A stretch of DNA of 51,617 nt, taken from Methylocystis sp. (lineage in GTDB: Bacteria; Pseudomonadota; Alphaproteobacteria; Rhizobiales; Beijerinckiaceae). Below the pieces are notes generated by a model, which saw only the letters and a list, made by a program, of their open reading frames with translations, made no database searches and was not told the DNA's origin. The stretch is from positions 1 through 51,617 of the forward strand of contig JAMBEQ010000022.1 in NCBI GenBank assembly GCA_024506175.1, written 5' to 3'. A program made the translations under genes and the position numbers. This document shows, piece by piece, positions 33,711 through 42,768 of this stretch. Each line of letters starts with the position of its first letter. Position 1 is the first letter of the stretch.

Positions 33711-34769
33711 ATGAGCAGGAACGACGCCAACGAAATCATCATCGTCAAGAGGCGGAGCAGCGAGGGCGACGAAGACCATCACGGCGGCGTGTGGAAGCTC
33801 GCGTTCGCCGATTTCATGACGGCGATGATGGCGTTTTTCCTCGTCATGTGGCTGATCAATTCGACGTCAAAGGAGACCAAGGCGGCCATCGTTCAGTATT
33901 TCAATCCAGTCCAGCTCGTCGACGCGAATGTGGCCAAGAAGGGTTTGCGTGATCCCAAAGATAGTGGTCAGGGCACAAACGTGCATCAAACACCCGAGAA
34001 AAAAGATGGGCGTTCTGGTCTGCCAAGCCCTGACGTGGCGGAGGCCGAAGCCGCCGCTCTTCACAAGGATCCGGTAAAAGCCCTGGATGCGATTGCGAAG
34101 CTCGACGTCCCACCCGCAGTAGCGCCTGGGTCTTCGAGCGATAGCCTCGCCGATCCATTCGAGCGGATTGAGCGACGCGCGGCGCCGGAGGACGAAGAAG
34201 AAGCCAAACCTTCAAAGACCGCGGTTCAAAGGAAGAGCGAGCCGTCGCCGCCCCGTCAGGCGCAACCCCCTCAGCCGTCGCAGGGCGGTTCGTCCAAGAC
34301 CGAGCCAAACTCGACAATCAAAAACGCCCTCGAAGTAGCGGTCCGAGCGGAAAGCCAGGGGGCTCGCGGCGCGCCTGAATTCGATGTCAAACGCGTGGAT
34401 GAAGGCGTGCTCATCAGCTTGACCGACGACGCCAACTTCTCGATGTTCGACGTCGGCTCGATACGCCCTAAGCCACAACTCGTTCGAATTCTGCAGAAGA
34501 TCGGCGGCGTCCTGGCGAAGCTCCCTGGAAATGTGGAGATCGCCGGGCACACCGATGCGCGCGCTTACAAGTCGGGCTCTTACGATAACTGGCGCCTCTC
34601 ATCAGACCGCGCGAACATGGTCCTTTATATGCTGGGGCGCGGGGGCTTGCCTGCGGCGCGGGTGACCCGAATCTCTGGCCATGCGGATCGACGCCTGAAA
34701 ATGCCGGAGGCGCCGCTTTCGCCCGTCAACCGCCGCATTGAAATCCTTGTCCGAGGAGACCGCGGTTGA
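33711..34769 (+). CDS. motB: Flagellar motor stator protein MotB
   Basis: A 352-residue stator subunit. A short cytoplasmic N terminus precedes the single TM segment (ADFMTAMMAFFLVMWLI, about residues 32-48), whose start carries the conserved proton-binding Asp. A Pro/Ser/Glu-rich linker covers about 90-200. The C-terminal OmpA-like peptidoglycan-binding domain has IAGHTDARAY, NWRLSSDRANMVLYML and NRRIEILV. MotA is not in the window. It overlaps the TTG start of motC by four bases. Confidence 0.94.
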   Translation: MSRNDANEIIIVKRRSSEGDEDHHGGVWKLAFADFMTAMMAFFLVMWLINSTSKETKAAIVQYFNPVQLVDANVAKKGLRDPKDSGQGTNVHQTPEKKDGRSGLPSPDVAEAEAAALHKDPVKALDAIAKLDVPPAVAPGSSSDSLADPFERIERRAAPEDEEEAKPSKTAVQRKSEPSPPRQAQPPQPSQGGSSKTEPNSTIKNALEVAVRAESQGARGAPEFDVKRVDEGVLISLTDDANFSMFDVGSIRPKPQLVRILQKIGGVLAKLPGNVEIAGHTDARAYKSGSYDNWRLSSDRANMVLYMLGRGGLPAARVTRISGHADRRLKMPEAPLSPVNRRIEILVRGDRG

Positions 34770-35911
34770 CCCATCGCGCGCTTCTCTGTTTTTCCCTCGC
34801 GATCGCGATCGCGCTCTGCCTTTCGGCGGAGGCCAGCACCCTGGCTGATGACGTGCGGGAAATGATCGAAGCGCAAGACCGCGCTGTGGACGGGGGGGAT
34901 CCCCAGCAGCAAAAAAAGCTTTTCGCCCGGGTCGAAGAATCGATTTCATCTCTGCCCGCCGCGGATTGGAAAAATCCGAGGTATTATCGGTCGGCCGTCA
35001 TCTACGTGTTGGCGGGGGGATCGCCGGCGCGGCTGCGCCGCCTGTTGAAAGAACATGTAATCGAAGAATCGACCTCGCCATTGCTTACAGCGAGCCTTGC
35101 CTTTGCGGATGGCGACCAGGAGACGGCGACGAAGCTGTTTTCTCCAATCGATGCAAAAACGTTTCCGCCAATGTTGGCGGGGCATGTGGCCCTGATTCGG
35201 GGAAGCCTTTTGGTCGGCGTCGACAACAAGGAAGCTGACAAGTCGCTTTCCTTCGCGCGGCTTATCATGCCAGGGTCGCAGATCGAAGAAGCCGCGTTGC
35301 GCCGTGAGTTGGCGATCGTTGATCCCAAGACCGAGTTTGATCGCTATATTGTGCTCGCAAGACGTTATCAGTCTCGATATCCTCGATCGCCTTTTGCGGA
35401 AAAATACTGGCAAAATCTAACTGTCACGGCCTCTAAGATAGGCTTGGCCTTTGGGCCGGACGCTCTTGCTTCACTAGAAGAATTATTCAAGGCGGCGCCC
35501 GCCAAATTCGGTTTCGAGTTCCATGCGGCGCTTGCGCGCGCCAGCATTTTACTGTCTCGCTCGGATGTCTTGAAGTCGCAAACCCAGGCGGCGGCCGCCC
35601 TTGCGGATCAGGCGCAGGCAAAGGAACGCCTCGAGCTTTACAAGGCGGCGGCCGCCGCCATGGATGGCGATTTCGCGTCGAGCGACTCTGCGGTCAAAAA
35701 CATCGACGCCTCGAAGCTGAACAAAGAAGAAAGCAGGATTCTGAGAGCGATTAGAGGCGTTGGCGTAAGGCTCGGCGACGCGGGCGAACAACAAACCTTG
35801 CCCGCATCGGACGCTCCGGCGGCTGATACGCCACTCGTGCAAAGCTTGCAGCAGACGCTCGTAGATTCCGAAAAGCTCTTACACAGGGCCGGCGGCCATG
35901 ACTCCAACTAA
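34766..35911 (+). CDS. motC: Chemotaxis/motility protein MotC
   Basis: A 381-residue periplasmic protein with a signal peptide (FSLAIAIALCLSAEAS, cleavage near residue 24). It then has helical repeats (SLPAADWKNPRYYRSAVIYV, LARRYQSRYPRSPFAEKYWQ) and a helical C terminus. It matches rhizobial MotC, which associates with MotB and is needed for motor rotation. It starts with TTG inside the motB stop (GAGGAG upstream) and overlaps fliK by 14 bases, keeping the rhizobial order motB-motC-fliK. Confidence 0.88.
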   Translation: MTHRALLCFSLAIAIALCLSAEASTLADDVREMIEAQDRAVDGGDPQQQKKLFARVEESISSLPAADWKNPRYYRSAVIYVLAGGSPARLRRLLKEHVIEESTSPLLTASLAFADGDQETATKLFSPIDAKTFPPMLAGHVALIRGSLLVGVDNKEADKSLSFARLIMPGSQIEEAALRRELAIVDPKTEFDRYIVLARRYQSRYPRSPFAEKYWQNLTVTASKIGLAFGPDALASLEELFKAAPAKFGFEFHAALARASILLSRSDVLKSQTQAAAALADQAQAKERLELYKAAAAAMDGDFASSDSAVKNIDASKLNKEESRILRAIRGVGVRLGDAGEQQTLPASDAPAADTPLVQSLQQTLVDSEKLLHRAGGHDSN

Positions 35912-37205
35912 CGCGCAAGGCGCTTCCCCATTCGAAATCGGCGTCCTCACAACAACGAGCCGTCAGGAACGCTCCGACCTGAGCGCAGTGGAGACGGCGG
36001 TTGCTGGCGCCCAGTTCTCAGCAATTTTTGACCAAGCAACCGCGAGCAAGCCGCAAACGCCAGGGCATGATGAAGCGCCCGACGACAAGACGGCCGAGAC
36101 ACAAAGCTCCAGCCTGGTAGGGCCCGGCCTCGTGCTGGGAGGTCTGGTTTTGTTGCATCTGGCCGGTACGCAAGGGGCAAGTTCGAACGGCCAGCCGGCT
36201 CCAACCGAGCAGCCGGAGGCGCCTCAGACGAGATCTCTCGGCGCCGCAGCATCCCCTCAGATCGAGGCGGCGAACGCCTCCGCCATTGCGACGCCCAATA
36301 ACGCCGATGCCCCAAAACGCATGACCCTGGATGCGCTTGGCACAGATTTTCCCGCCGCTCTCGCACAAGCCGTCTCCGACAACATAAGCGTCTCAAAAGA
36401 ACCGGACGTCGAGGCGGCAACGACGAGTGATGCGCCAAAGCGTGTAATGGTTTCGTCTTCTTTGACCACTCATCTTCCGCCTGTGCAGGCCCCCGTCTTA
36501 CCGGCGCAGGGAGCCGCGTCAGGAGACGCGGGCTCGAACAACGAGTCTGGCGGCTCCCTCCCGGCGCAGGCAACGGAAGATCCGAAAGAAAAGGGGGCGG
36601 CCGAAGAGACTTCTTCGCGTCAGTTTGTCGCTGCGGTGGATTTGTCAAACCCCTCGATTGGTGCCTCACCGAGCGCATCGAGCGTCGCGGATAGTTTCTC
36701 TCCCGAGAGCGTCAGAACGGCTGCCTCTTCCGCGCCGCGTGCTCTCACGATCGATCATCCGAAGGATAGTCCGTCCAAAGTGCTGACAATCCAACTAGAG
36801 CCTGAAAGCCTGGGGGCCGTTATCGTCAGAATGCAGCTCTCCAAAACGCGCGTCTCTTTGAAAATGGAAGTCGACTCTCCAACTGTGCAGACGATGCTGT
36901 CGCAGTCGCGCGACCAACTGGCTGAGGCTTTGAGCAGAGCCGGACATTCTGTCGAGGAAATCGCCATCACGGTCAGCCCGACGCCCGCTCCATCGACTAG
37001 TTTCGGCGATACGCGCCAGAATGACTCTCAGGCGCAATACGATCCGAGTCGTGAGGGAGGAGCGCTTAACGGGAATGGCGACACAGGAAGAAATCGAGAG
37101 GATAGATCCTTCTCACAGCCGTCGAAAAAGGGGGAGCGTCCAGGGGATGAACATGTCCCGCTCGGCCGCGCTCGTTCTGCTGGCGCTCCTGGGCTCTATC
37201 TCTAA
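35898..37205 (+). CDS. fliK: Flagellar hook-length control protein FliK
   Basis: A 435-residue, Ala/Ser/Pro-rich, low-complexity protein, as expected for the molecular ruler. The C-terminal Flg_hook domain (about residues 290-360) has LTIQLEPESLGAVIVRMQLS and AEALSRAGHSVEEIAITV, which trigger the export-specificity switch. In rhizobia this position has been called motD. The ATG overlaps motC. The 3' 59 bases also encode the signal peptide of the next gene in another frame. Confidence 0.88.
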   Translation: MTPTNAQGASPFEIGVLTTTSRQERSDLSAVETAVAGAQFSAIFDQATASKPQTPGHDEAPDDKTAETQSSSLVGPGLVLGGLVLLHLAGTQGASSNGQPAPTEQPEAPQTRSLGAAASPQIEAANASAIATPNNADAPKRMTLDALGTDFPAALAQAVSDNISVSKEPDVEAATTSDAPKRVMVSSSLTTHLPPVQAPVLPAQGAASGDAGSNNESGGSLPAQATEDPKEKGAAEETSSRQFVAAVDLSNPSIGASPSASSVADSFSPESVRTAASSAPRALTIDHPKDSPSKVLTIQLEPESLGAVIVRMQLSKTRVSLKMEVDSPTVQTMLSQSRDQLAEALSRAGHSVEEIAITVSPTPAPSTSFGDTRQNDSQAQYDPSREGGALNGNGDTGRNREDRSFSQPSKKGERPGDEHVPLGRARSAGAPGLYL

Positions 37206-37758
37206 CGCTCGGTCAGACGTTCGGACCGGCGTGCCCAGCAATGTGTGTGAGCGGGAAATGCTACGCGCCGCGCGCGAGCATAATATCCCGGTCGCGGTCC
37301 TCTACGCGGTCGCATTGACAGAGACAGGTCAAAGAGGCGATCTGCACGAATACGCCATGAACGTCGCGGGACGCTCTGTTTTCAACGCATCGCTTTCTGA
37401 CGCTTTAACAGTGTTCCAAACAGCGCGCGCGCGCGGCGTCAAACTGATCGATATCGGCTGCATGCAAGTCAATCATCATTATCACGGCCGCATGTTCCCC
37501 TCGATCGAGGCCATGTTCGACCCGCGGCAGAACGTCGACTACGCAGCCAAGTTCTTGCAAGATTTATATCGCTCGGAAAAGACTTGGACAAACGCTGTGG
37601 CGCGCTACCATGCGGGCCCAGGGAACCCACCAGCTCAAAAGAGCTATGTTTGCGCGGTGATCGGAAACATGATCGCGAGCGGCTTCGGCTCCTGGACAGA
37701 ACAATCGAAAGCCTTTTGCGCGATGGTTCGCAGAGAAATCGCCTCACGACGTCCGTGA
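37147..37758 (+). CDS. Lytic transglycosylase (SLT domain), flagellum-linked
   Basis: A 203-residue secreted muramidase-like enzyme. The signal peptide (SRSAALVLLALLGSISNARS) is followed by the SLT fold with the catalytic Glu in VALTETGQRG, then GCMQVNHHYHG and AVARYHAGPGN. It probably opens peptidoglycan for the rod, as SltF does in Rhodobacter. The FlgJ at 42769 has no enzymatic domain, which fits a separate lysin. GGGGGAG lies upstream of ATG 37147; ATG 37153 is also possible. It overlaps fliK by 59 bases and is convergent with flgI. Confidence 0.88.
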   Translation: MNMSRSAALVLLALLGSISNARSDVRTGVPSNVCEREMLRAAREHNIPVAVLYAVALTETGQRGDLHEYAMNVAGRSVFNASLSDALTVFQTARARGVKLIDIGCMQVNHHYHGRMFPSIEAMFDPRQNVDYAAKFLQDLYRSEKTWTNAVARYHAGPGNPPAQKSYVCAVIGNMIASGFGSWTEQSKAFCAMVRREIASRRP

Positions 37759-37778
37759 CGTCGTGAGAATCGGGCGAG

Positions 37779-38918
37779 CTACTGAATCTCCAGATCGGCC
37801 TGCATCGCGCCCGCGTTTTTGATTGCCTGCAAGATAGAGATAATCCCGGTCGGCTTCAGGCCAATCTGATTGAGGCCCTTCACGAGCGTCTTCAGATCGG
37901 GGCCGGCTAATGTCGCCACCTGGCCTGCTGGCTCGGATGCGGTCACCGCTGTTTGCGAGGTTACGACCGTTTGCCCGTTGGAGAAAGGCGCAGGCTGGGA
38001 CACCTGGGGAGCTTCAGTAACACGGAGCGTGAGACTTCCGTGCGTAACCGCCACGGGCGAGATTTGAACGTCAGCGCCAATCACGACAGTCCCTGTGCGT
38101 TCGTCGATGATAACTTTCGCCGGCGTGCTCGGAGAAACGTGGAGATCCCCGATCTCAGCAAGGAAGCGCGTAGCGTGGACGCCTGGTGGAAGCCGCAGCG
38201 AGACGGTGCGACTGTCACGTTCTACAGCCGAAGTGATGTGGTATCGCTTTCGAGCGTAGCCATTGATAGCGTCGGCGATACGGACGCTGGTGACGAAGTC
38301 GGGGTTTCGTAGCTCGAGGGCGAGAGCGCCGTCATTCGATTTGGGTCTTGGCGGCTCCTTTTCCAATGTTGCGCCGTTCGGGATTCGCCCAACCGTGGCG
38401 ACGCCATGCGTCAGAGTTTCACTTTGCCCGGAAGCAGAGAAACCTGACACCGCGATGGGACCCTGCGCGATCGCATAAACGTCTCCATCAACCCCAGTCA
38501 GCGACGTGAGGATCAACGTGCCGCCCATGAGCGAGGTGGCGTCGCCCATCGATGAAACAGTGACGTCCAGGGTCGTTCCCCAGGCGGCGAAGGGCGGCAT
38601 GGAGGCCGTCACCATGACTGCCGCAAGATTTCTGGTGCGCATGGGACTGTTCTGGGGTCCAGGAGCGCCGCCTGGCCCAGGGCCGTTCACAGGAAGATTG
38701 ACGCCCATGCGGCTCAGCATCGATTGGAGGGACTGCTCGGTGAAGGGCGCGTTTCGAAGCGTGTCGCCCGTCCCTTGCAGCCCGACGACAAGCCCGTAAC
38801 CAACCAGCGGATAGTCGCGGACGCCATAGGTCGAGGTGATGTCCTTTATTCTCACCCCGGCGAAGGCCGTCTCGGCGGTGAGGATGAACGCCGTCAGGGC
38901 GATCCAATGCCGCATCAT
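37779..38918 (-). CDS. flgI: Flagellar P-ring protein FlgI
   Basis: A 379-residue periplasmic P-ring protein. The signal peptide (WIALTAFILTAETAFAGV) is followed by the characteristic RIKDITSTYGVRDYPLVGYG and LQGTGDTLRNAPFTEQSLQS. Further blocks are DVTVSSMGDATSLMGGTLIL and the C-terminal LVKGLNQIGLKPTGIISILQ. It overlaps flgA by four bases and ends the operon flgB-flgC-fliE-flgG-flgA-flgI. The L-ring gene flgH is not next to it but lies at the right edge of the window. Confidence 0.95.
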   Translation of the reverse strand: MMRHWIALTAFILTAETAFAGVRIKDITSTYGVRDYPLVGYGLVVGLQGTGDTLRNAPFTEQSLQSMLSRMGVNLPVNGPGPGGAPGPQNSPMRTRNLAAVMVTASMPPFAAWGTTLDVTVSSMGDATSLMGGTLILTSLTGVDGDVYAIAQGPIAVSGFSASGQSETLTHGVATVGRIPNGATLEKEPPRPKSNDGALALELRNPDFVTSVRIADAINGYARKRYHITSAVERDSRTVSLRLPPGVHATRFLAEIGDLHVSPSTPAKVIIDERTGTVVIGADVQISPVAVTHGSLTLRVTEAPQVSQPAPFSNGQTVVTSQTAVTASEPAGQVATLAGPDLKTLVKGLNQIGLKPTGIISILQAIKNAGAMQADLEIQ

Positions 38919-39394
38919 CCCTCGCTGACTCTTATGGTCCCGTCTGGTTGCACGACGCCGATGACCATCAAGCCGCTATCCTGATTACGGACGCGAATGA
39001 GGTCGCCGACGCTTCCGGCCTGCAACGCCATGCCCAGCGCCGTGATAACCAGGCCGTCCTCGGAAAACACGATCTTGACCTGAGCCCCGATTTTGACGAG
39101 CTGTGGATTTTGCACAGCGATCGTCGGAATGGCTTGCCCGGGCAACAAGGTGCGGCGCGCCACTTTTCCAACGATCTCGTTTCTCGATTGCGTCACGCCC
39201 TTTTGCGGCGCTGCGTCAAGCGAAACCTCCACATCCTCGAGCATGCTCTCTTCGATTTTGTCGCCTGGATAAATCGTGACGCGCGCGGTTGGAAGTACTC
39301 GGCTGTCGGCTAAAGACATGCCGGAGAAGAGTGAGGACAAAAAGGAAGCGATTATCGTCGCCGCAAAGCTGCTTCGTCTGTGCGGGGACCGCAT
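38915..39394 (-). CDS. flgA: Flagellar P-ring assembly chaperone FlgA
   Basis: A 159-residue periplasmic chaperone for FlgI. After an N-terminal signal region (FAATIIASFLSSLFSGMSLA), the SAF/FlgA domain has ARVTIYPGDKIEESMLEDVE and VARRTLLPGQAIPTIAVQNP, and the tail LGMALQAGSVGDLIRVRNQD is typical. Its ATG shares one base with the flgG stop and its stop overlaps flgI. Confidence 0.92.
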   Translation of the reverse strand: MRSPHRRSSFAATIIASFLSSLFSGMSLADSRVLPTARVTIYPGDKIEESMLEDVEVSLDAAPQKGVTQSRNEIVGKVARRTLLPGQAIPTIAVQNPQLVKIGAQVKIVFSEDGLVITALGMALQAGSVGDLIRVRNQDSGLMVIGVVQPDGTIRVSEG

Positions 39395-40182
39395 CAGCGA
39401 ATTCCCTTTGTGATGGTGCCTGCCATGTCGTCCACTGTCTGGATGACCTTCGAATTGAGCTCGAAAGCTCGCTGCGCGGAGATCATGCTGACCAGTTCTT
39501 TTACTGGATCGACGTTCGAGCTTTCGAGGTAACCTTGGGCGATCACGCCGTAGCCGGGGTCGCCAGGAACGCCAGAGTTCGGGGTGCCAGATGCGGCCGT
39601 TTGGCGGAAGAGATTGCCGCTCAGGGCCTCCAGGCCGGCGTCATTGGGGAACGTGGTCAATGTAAGCTGCCCCAATTGCTGAGGGGTAGCTTGGCCGGCG
39701 ATAATGGCGGAGACCACGCCCGACTGCGAAACTGAAACGCTGACCGCGTTGTTGGGGATGGTGATCGTCGGATTGAGCAAATAGCCGTCGACGGTGACAA
39801 GCTGCCCGCTGGCGTTGGGGCTGAACGAGCCCGAACGCGTGTAGAGAACCGAATTGTCGGGGCCGGTGATCTCGAACCACCCTTGGCCGTTGATGCCAAG
39901 ATCGAAGCTATTGCCTGTTTGCGCGAGCGAGCCCTGTATTTCCAAAGGGCGTATCGCGGCCAGCCGCACGCCGAGGCCGATCTGTGAGCCTTGCGGCACG
40001 ATCGCATCGCGTCCGCGGTTTGAAACGCCTTGCAACCTTTCTGTTTGATACAGCAGGTCGGTGAATTCAGCGCGCGATCTCTTGAACGCGGTCGTATTGA
40101 TGTTTGCGATATTGTTCGAAATCACCTCTATGTTTTGTTGCTGCGCGCTCATTCCGGTCGCCGCGATAGCAAGGGCTCGCAT
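39394..40182 (-). CDS. flgG: Flagellar distal rod protein FlgG
   Basis: A 262-residue distal rod protein. It begins MRALAIAATGMSAQQQNIEV and contains NIANINTTAFKRSRAEFTDL near residues 27-46. The hook/rod core INGQGWFEITGPDNSVLYTR and the C-terminal SSNVDPVKELVSMISAQRAF are present. This is the full FlgG length and pattern. It is co-transcribed with fliE (ten bases upstream) and flgA. Confidence 0.95.
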   Translation of the reverse strand: MRALAIAATGMSAQQQNIEVISNNIANINTTAFKRSRAEFTDLLYQTERLQGVSNRGRDAIVPQGSQIGLGVRLAAIRPLEIQGSLAQTGNSFDLGINGQGWFEITGPDNSVLYTRSGSFSPNASGQLVTVDGYLLNPTITIPNNAVSVSVSQSGVVSAIIAGQATPQQLGQLTLTTFPNDAGLEALSGNLFRQTAASGTPNSGVPGDPGYGVIAQGYLESSNVDPVKELVSMISAQRAFELNSKVIQTVDDMAGTITKGIR

Positions 40183-40192
40183 TCAAAACTCC

Positions 40193-40507
40193 TTAGATCG
40201 CCATTTTACTGATTTCCTGGTAGGCGCCCACAAACTTGTCCCGAACGGCGATCATTGTCTGGAGCGAACGCTCGGCAGCCATGACCGCATCAACCACCTG
40301 CACCGTCGAAGCCTTGCCGTGAACGCCGGCGATCGCTGCTGATTCGCCGTCTTTGATTGTAGCTACCGTTTCGTTAGCCAATTGTTGCAGCACGTCCCCA
40401 AAAGACGCCTGTGAGGGCGTGACGCGCGCTTGTTGTTGCGCAAAAGGGGCCGCGCGTTCTACCGGGGTGGTCGCGAAGGACAGGGCGAGGGCTGAAATTT
40501 CGCTCAT
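40193..40507 (-). CDS. fliE: Flagellar hook-basal body protein FliE
   Basis: A 104-residue adapter between the MS ring and the rod. The C-terminal part ([20 protein letters not shown] and [14 protein letters not shown]) is the conserved FliE signature, after a polar N terminus. It overlaps flgC by four bases. Confidence 0.92.
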   Translation of the reverse strand: MSEISALALSFATTPVERAAPFAQQQARVTPSQASFGDVLQQLANETVATIKDGESAAIAGVHGKASTVQVVDAVMAAERSLQTMIAVRDKFVGAYQEISKMAI

Positions 40508-40923
40508 GGGGCGCCTTTCAAGAGGTCGATGGTCATGGAGAGAAGATCGCGTGTCTGCTTCATTGTCTGCAGATCGGCCTCATAGGCGCGGTTTGCTTCG
40601 CGCATATCCGCCAGTTCGACGATCGTATTGACGTTCGGCAGCAGAACATTGCCGTTCGCGTCCGCGGCTGGATTTCCTGGATCATGCTCGACGTTGAACG
40701 GCGAAAGATCCGTGCCCACGGGACCAGCGTGGACCAGCGCTGCGCCAGACACACGGTCGAGTTCGCTCGCAAAGGAGATGGTTTTGCGACGGTAAGGGTC
40801 TGCCCCGGCGGTCTTGCCGGTGGACATGGCGTTCGCCAGATTTTCAGAGACGACGCGCAGCCTCGCGGATTGAGCCGCGAGGCCTGAGCCGGCGATTTTC
40901 AGAGATGCGACTAGCGGGTCCAT
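40504..40923 (-). CDS. flgC: Flagellar proximal rod protein FlgC
   Basis: A 139-residue rod protein. The N terminus has [20 protein letters not shown], with NLANAMST instead of the common NLANANTT. Then comes [15 protein letters not shown], and the C-terminal [20 protein letters not shown] and [17 protein letters not shown]. The ATG at 40923 begins the conserved part; it stands five bases after the flgB stop. Confidence 0.93.
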   Translation of the reverse strand: MDPLVASLKIAGSGLAAQSARLRVVSENLANAMSTGKTAGADPYRRKTISFASELDRVSGAALVHAGPVGTDLSPFNVEHDPGNPAADANGNVLLPNVNTIVELADMREANRAYEADLQTMKQTRDLLSMTIDLLKGAP

Positions 40924-40928
40924 TGCCT

Positions 40929-41312
40929 TTATCCTTTGAGACCCGAGAGCCACATGCCGTGGAAGGTCTTGAGAATATTCGTGTCCATCGAGAAGTTGTT
41001 GCGGATGTCTCCAGCCTTGATCATTTCGGCCTCCAGAGAGACGCTGTTGCCCGAGTGCGTCACCTCCCAGGCGTCTCCGTCTTTCGCGGACACGACTTCG
41101 CCAGTTCTCGGGGTTGACGTCTGATGAGAGGGGCTCGTCGTCTCCATCTGAAGACTCGCGCTTCTATCGAGGACTTTGGCGAAATCAGAGATCTCTTGTG
41201 TCTTGTAGCCGGGCGTGTTCGCGTGGGCGACATTTTGCGAAACGACTGACTGGCGCGCGGAGAGCCACCCTCTTTGGAGGCTCAAAAGATTGAAAAGATG
41301 GACAGGCTCCAT
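40929..41312 (-). CDS. flgB: Flagellar proximal rod protein FlgB
   Basis: A 127-residue rod protein with [20 protein letters not shown] in its N-terminal part and [20 protein letters not shown] near the C terminus. It is the first gene of the rod operon running to flgI. The ~190-base gap upstream (41313-41501) contains the terminator of the preceding small gene and presumably the promoter. Confidence 0.93.
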   Translation of the reverse strand: MEPVHLFNLLSLQRGWLSARQSVVSQNVAHANTPGYKTQEISDFAKVLDRSASLQMETTSPSHQTSTPRTGEVVSAKDGDAWEVTHSGNSVSLEAEMIKAGDIRNNFSMDTNILKTFHGMWLSGLKG

Positions 41313-41439
41313 TCGGCTCTCTCCTTTCCTAAGGGAAAGTTATCGATTCTCGCTTGCCTCGGACTGGCAGTTGTTTGGAGAGCGTCGGCTAGCAGGTTTC
41401 CGCTCGAGCAAGTTCCAGCGACAATAAATGCGCTCTAAA

Positions 41440-41475
41440 CACAAACGCCCGCCAATCGGTTTCGATCGGCGGGCG
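41440..41475 (-). terminator. Intrinsic terminator after the small paralogue gene
   Basis: Read on the minus strand, a 13-bp stem with one mismatch (CGCCCGCC arms, loop of four) is followed by TTTGTGTTT. It isolates the rod operon from the gene at 41502-41771. Confidence 0.85.
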
Positions 41476-41501
41476 TCGAGCGGCTGTGGACTGTCGGGCG
41501 A

Positions 41502-41771
41502 TCAAGCGACCCGGTTGCCGGGGATATATGGCGTAACGCGCATCTGTGAATTCGAACCCAGCTCATTCGCCACGCGGTTCTCGATAACGTTGTTTAGCCT
41601 CTGCTGGAGCGTATCGGGCGCCTTCTCGGGACGCGCCGGCTCGTCGCTGTAGATCTGATTCATTTCCGTGATGAAGCGTTCGGTCGCCTTCAGCGCGCGA
41701 TACTGGGGGAGATTGGCCAAATCGCTCATCATCTGGTCATGCATCGCCTTCAATTGCGCTATCGTCTGCAT
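41502..41771 (-). CDS. Small unknown protein, paralogue of the 17251-17493 product
   Basis: An 89-residue helical soluble protein beginning MQTIAQLKAMHDQMMSDLAN. The core LPQYRALKATERFITEMNQI and the end block (IENRVANELGSNSQMRVTPY) match the protein at 17251. GAGGGAG eight bases upstream supports the ATG at 41771, not the longer open frame. It has its own terminator and sits between the fliR-to-membrane-protein operon and the flgB operon. I know no named function. The setting suggests a chaperone or regulator in flagellar assembly, which is inference. Confidence 0.85.
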   Translation of the reverse strand: MQTIAQLKAMHDQMMSDLANLPQYRALKATERFITEMNQIYSDEPARPEKAPDTLQQRLNNVIENRVANELGSNSQMRVTPYIPGNRVA

Positions 41772-41860
41772 CGGGTCGCTCCCTCGGTCGGTAATCGAAT
41801 TATTAATCGACGAAGCTAGCCCCAAGCTGGCTCTACCGTTTTGCTGGCGGTGGCGTCGAG

Positions 41861-42316
41861 TCAGTGCGGAATGTCTTCCTTGGGAACAAAAGTGAGGCTC
41901 TTTACCAAGGTTTCCTTGATCCGTGGAGCGCCCAGGCGCGCATTCACATTCGCGGTGATCTGCTTCGTCAGCGCGTCGATATCCACTTTCTCGAGCTTCG
42001 CAAAATCCACCTTGGTGTCGGAGTAGATAAGTCTAAACGCCTCGTCGATGAGGAACCCCTCGGGGTCGACGCCGTCGCCGCCATGACCCTCGCCAGCCTC
42101 CATGACGAACATGAATTCAACCGAAACATATCCCTTGAGCAAGCCGCCAGAGATGACGGGGACCGAAATGGGTTTAACCTTTTTCACCTCAGCCTTAATA
42201 GGCCGGTCCTCGGTCGTCAGCGCGTTCGCGCGATGCTCTTGCCAGTAAGCGCCGCCATAGGTCGACAAGAGGGCGACGAGGCCGCACCATAGACCGATTA
42301 GCAGAGTTCGAATCAT
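41861..42316 (-). CDS. Unknown membrane-anchored protein in the flagellar operon (possibly FliL-like)
   Basis: A 151-residue protein with one N-terminal hydrophobic segment (TLLIGLWCGLVALLSTYGGA, about residues 4-23); the rest is probably periplasmic. The C-terminal half (YVSVEFMFVMEAGEGHG, TKQITANVNARLGAPRIKET) has alternating strand and helix and loosely recalls FliL. The true fliL is at 50688, so this is at most a distant relative. It overlaps the FlgN-like gene by four bases and ends the flgE-side operon. Similar unnamed genes occur in rhizobial flagellar clusters. Confidence 0.65.
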   Translation of the reverse strand: MIRTLLIGLWCGLVALLSTYGGAYWQEHRANALTTEDRPIKAEVKKVKPISVPVISGGLLKGYVSVEFMFVMEAGEGHGGDGVDPEGFLIDEAFRLIYSDTKVDFAKLEKVDIDALTKQITANVNARLGAPRIKETLVKSLTFVPKEDIPH

Positions 42317-42738
42317 CCGAGCCTCTCATTGGCCCGTAGGGAGGTTCGCCGTGAATAGGTCCCATCTGATTCCTCTTCGCGAATGGCGCTGATGATCAGC
42401 TTGGAAATCTCTGAGGCGGCCTGCAAATTCCGCTTCAGCACTTCGCCGTTATTCGTCAATCGCTCGTTCAGGCGCCGCAGCGCTTCGAGCAAAACGGGCG
42501 ACGCCTCGGCAACGCCTCTCGATAGAATCATGAATTCCAGAAGCGCGTGGTTTTTTTTCGCATTGAAGGCGTCGAAGGCGATTTTTTCCCCGGCCAACAA
42601 TGCTTTTGTTTCCGAATCGACAAGAGCGTCCATCCGGTCGATCCAGCGCATCAAGGCTGCCTCGGCTTCGGAGTTCGGGGAACTTGGGTCCGGCGACTGG
42701 CCATGCCGGGGAGCCGGTTGATTGAGAGGGTCGATCAA
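42313..42738 (-). CDS. FlgN-like export chaperone
   Basis: A 141-residue helical protein with no signal peptide. It has two long amphipathic helices (LMRWIDRMDALVDSETKALL and AKKNHALLEFMILSRGVAEA), a third near residues 85-115 and a basic tail. The layout resembles FlgN, the chaperone for FlgK and FlgL, and the NHALLEF segment recalls that family. Short spacing and overlap with neighbours show operon membership. FlgN is plausible, not certain. Confidence 0.6.
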   Translation of the reverse strand: MIDPLNQPAPRHGQSPDPSSPNSEAEAALMRWIDRMDALVDSETKALLAGEKIAFDAFNAKKNHALLEFMILSRGVAEASPVLLEALRRLNERLTNNGEVLKRNLQAASEISKLIISAIREEESDGTYSRRTSLRANERLG

Positions 42739-42768
42739 TGGTGGCGCTCTACTTGCTGTGAAAAGGCG

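Noticed and set aside
38488-38907. Minus-strand alternative frame within flgI
   Set aside because: Shadow of flgI; the flgI frame has a signal peptide and conserved P-ring motifs throughout.
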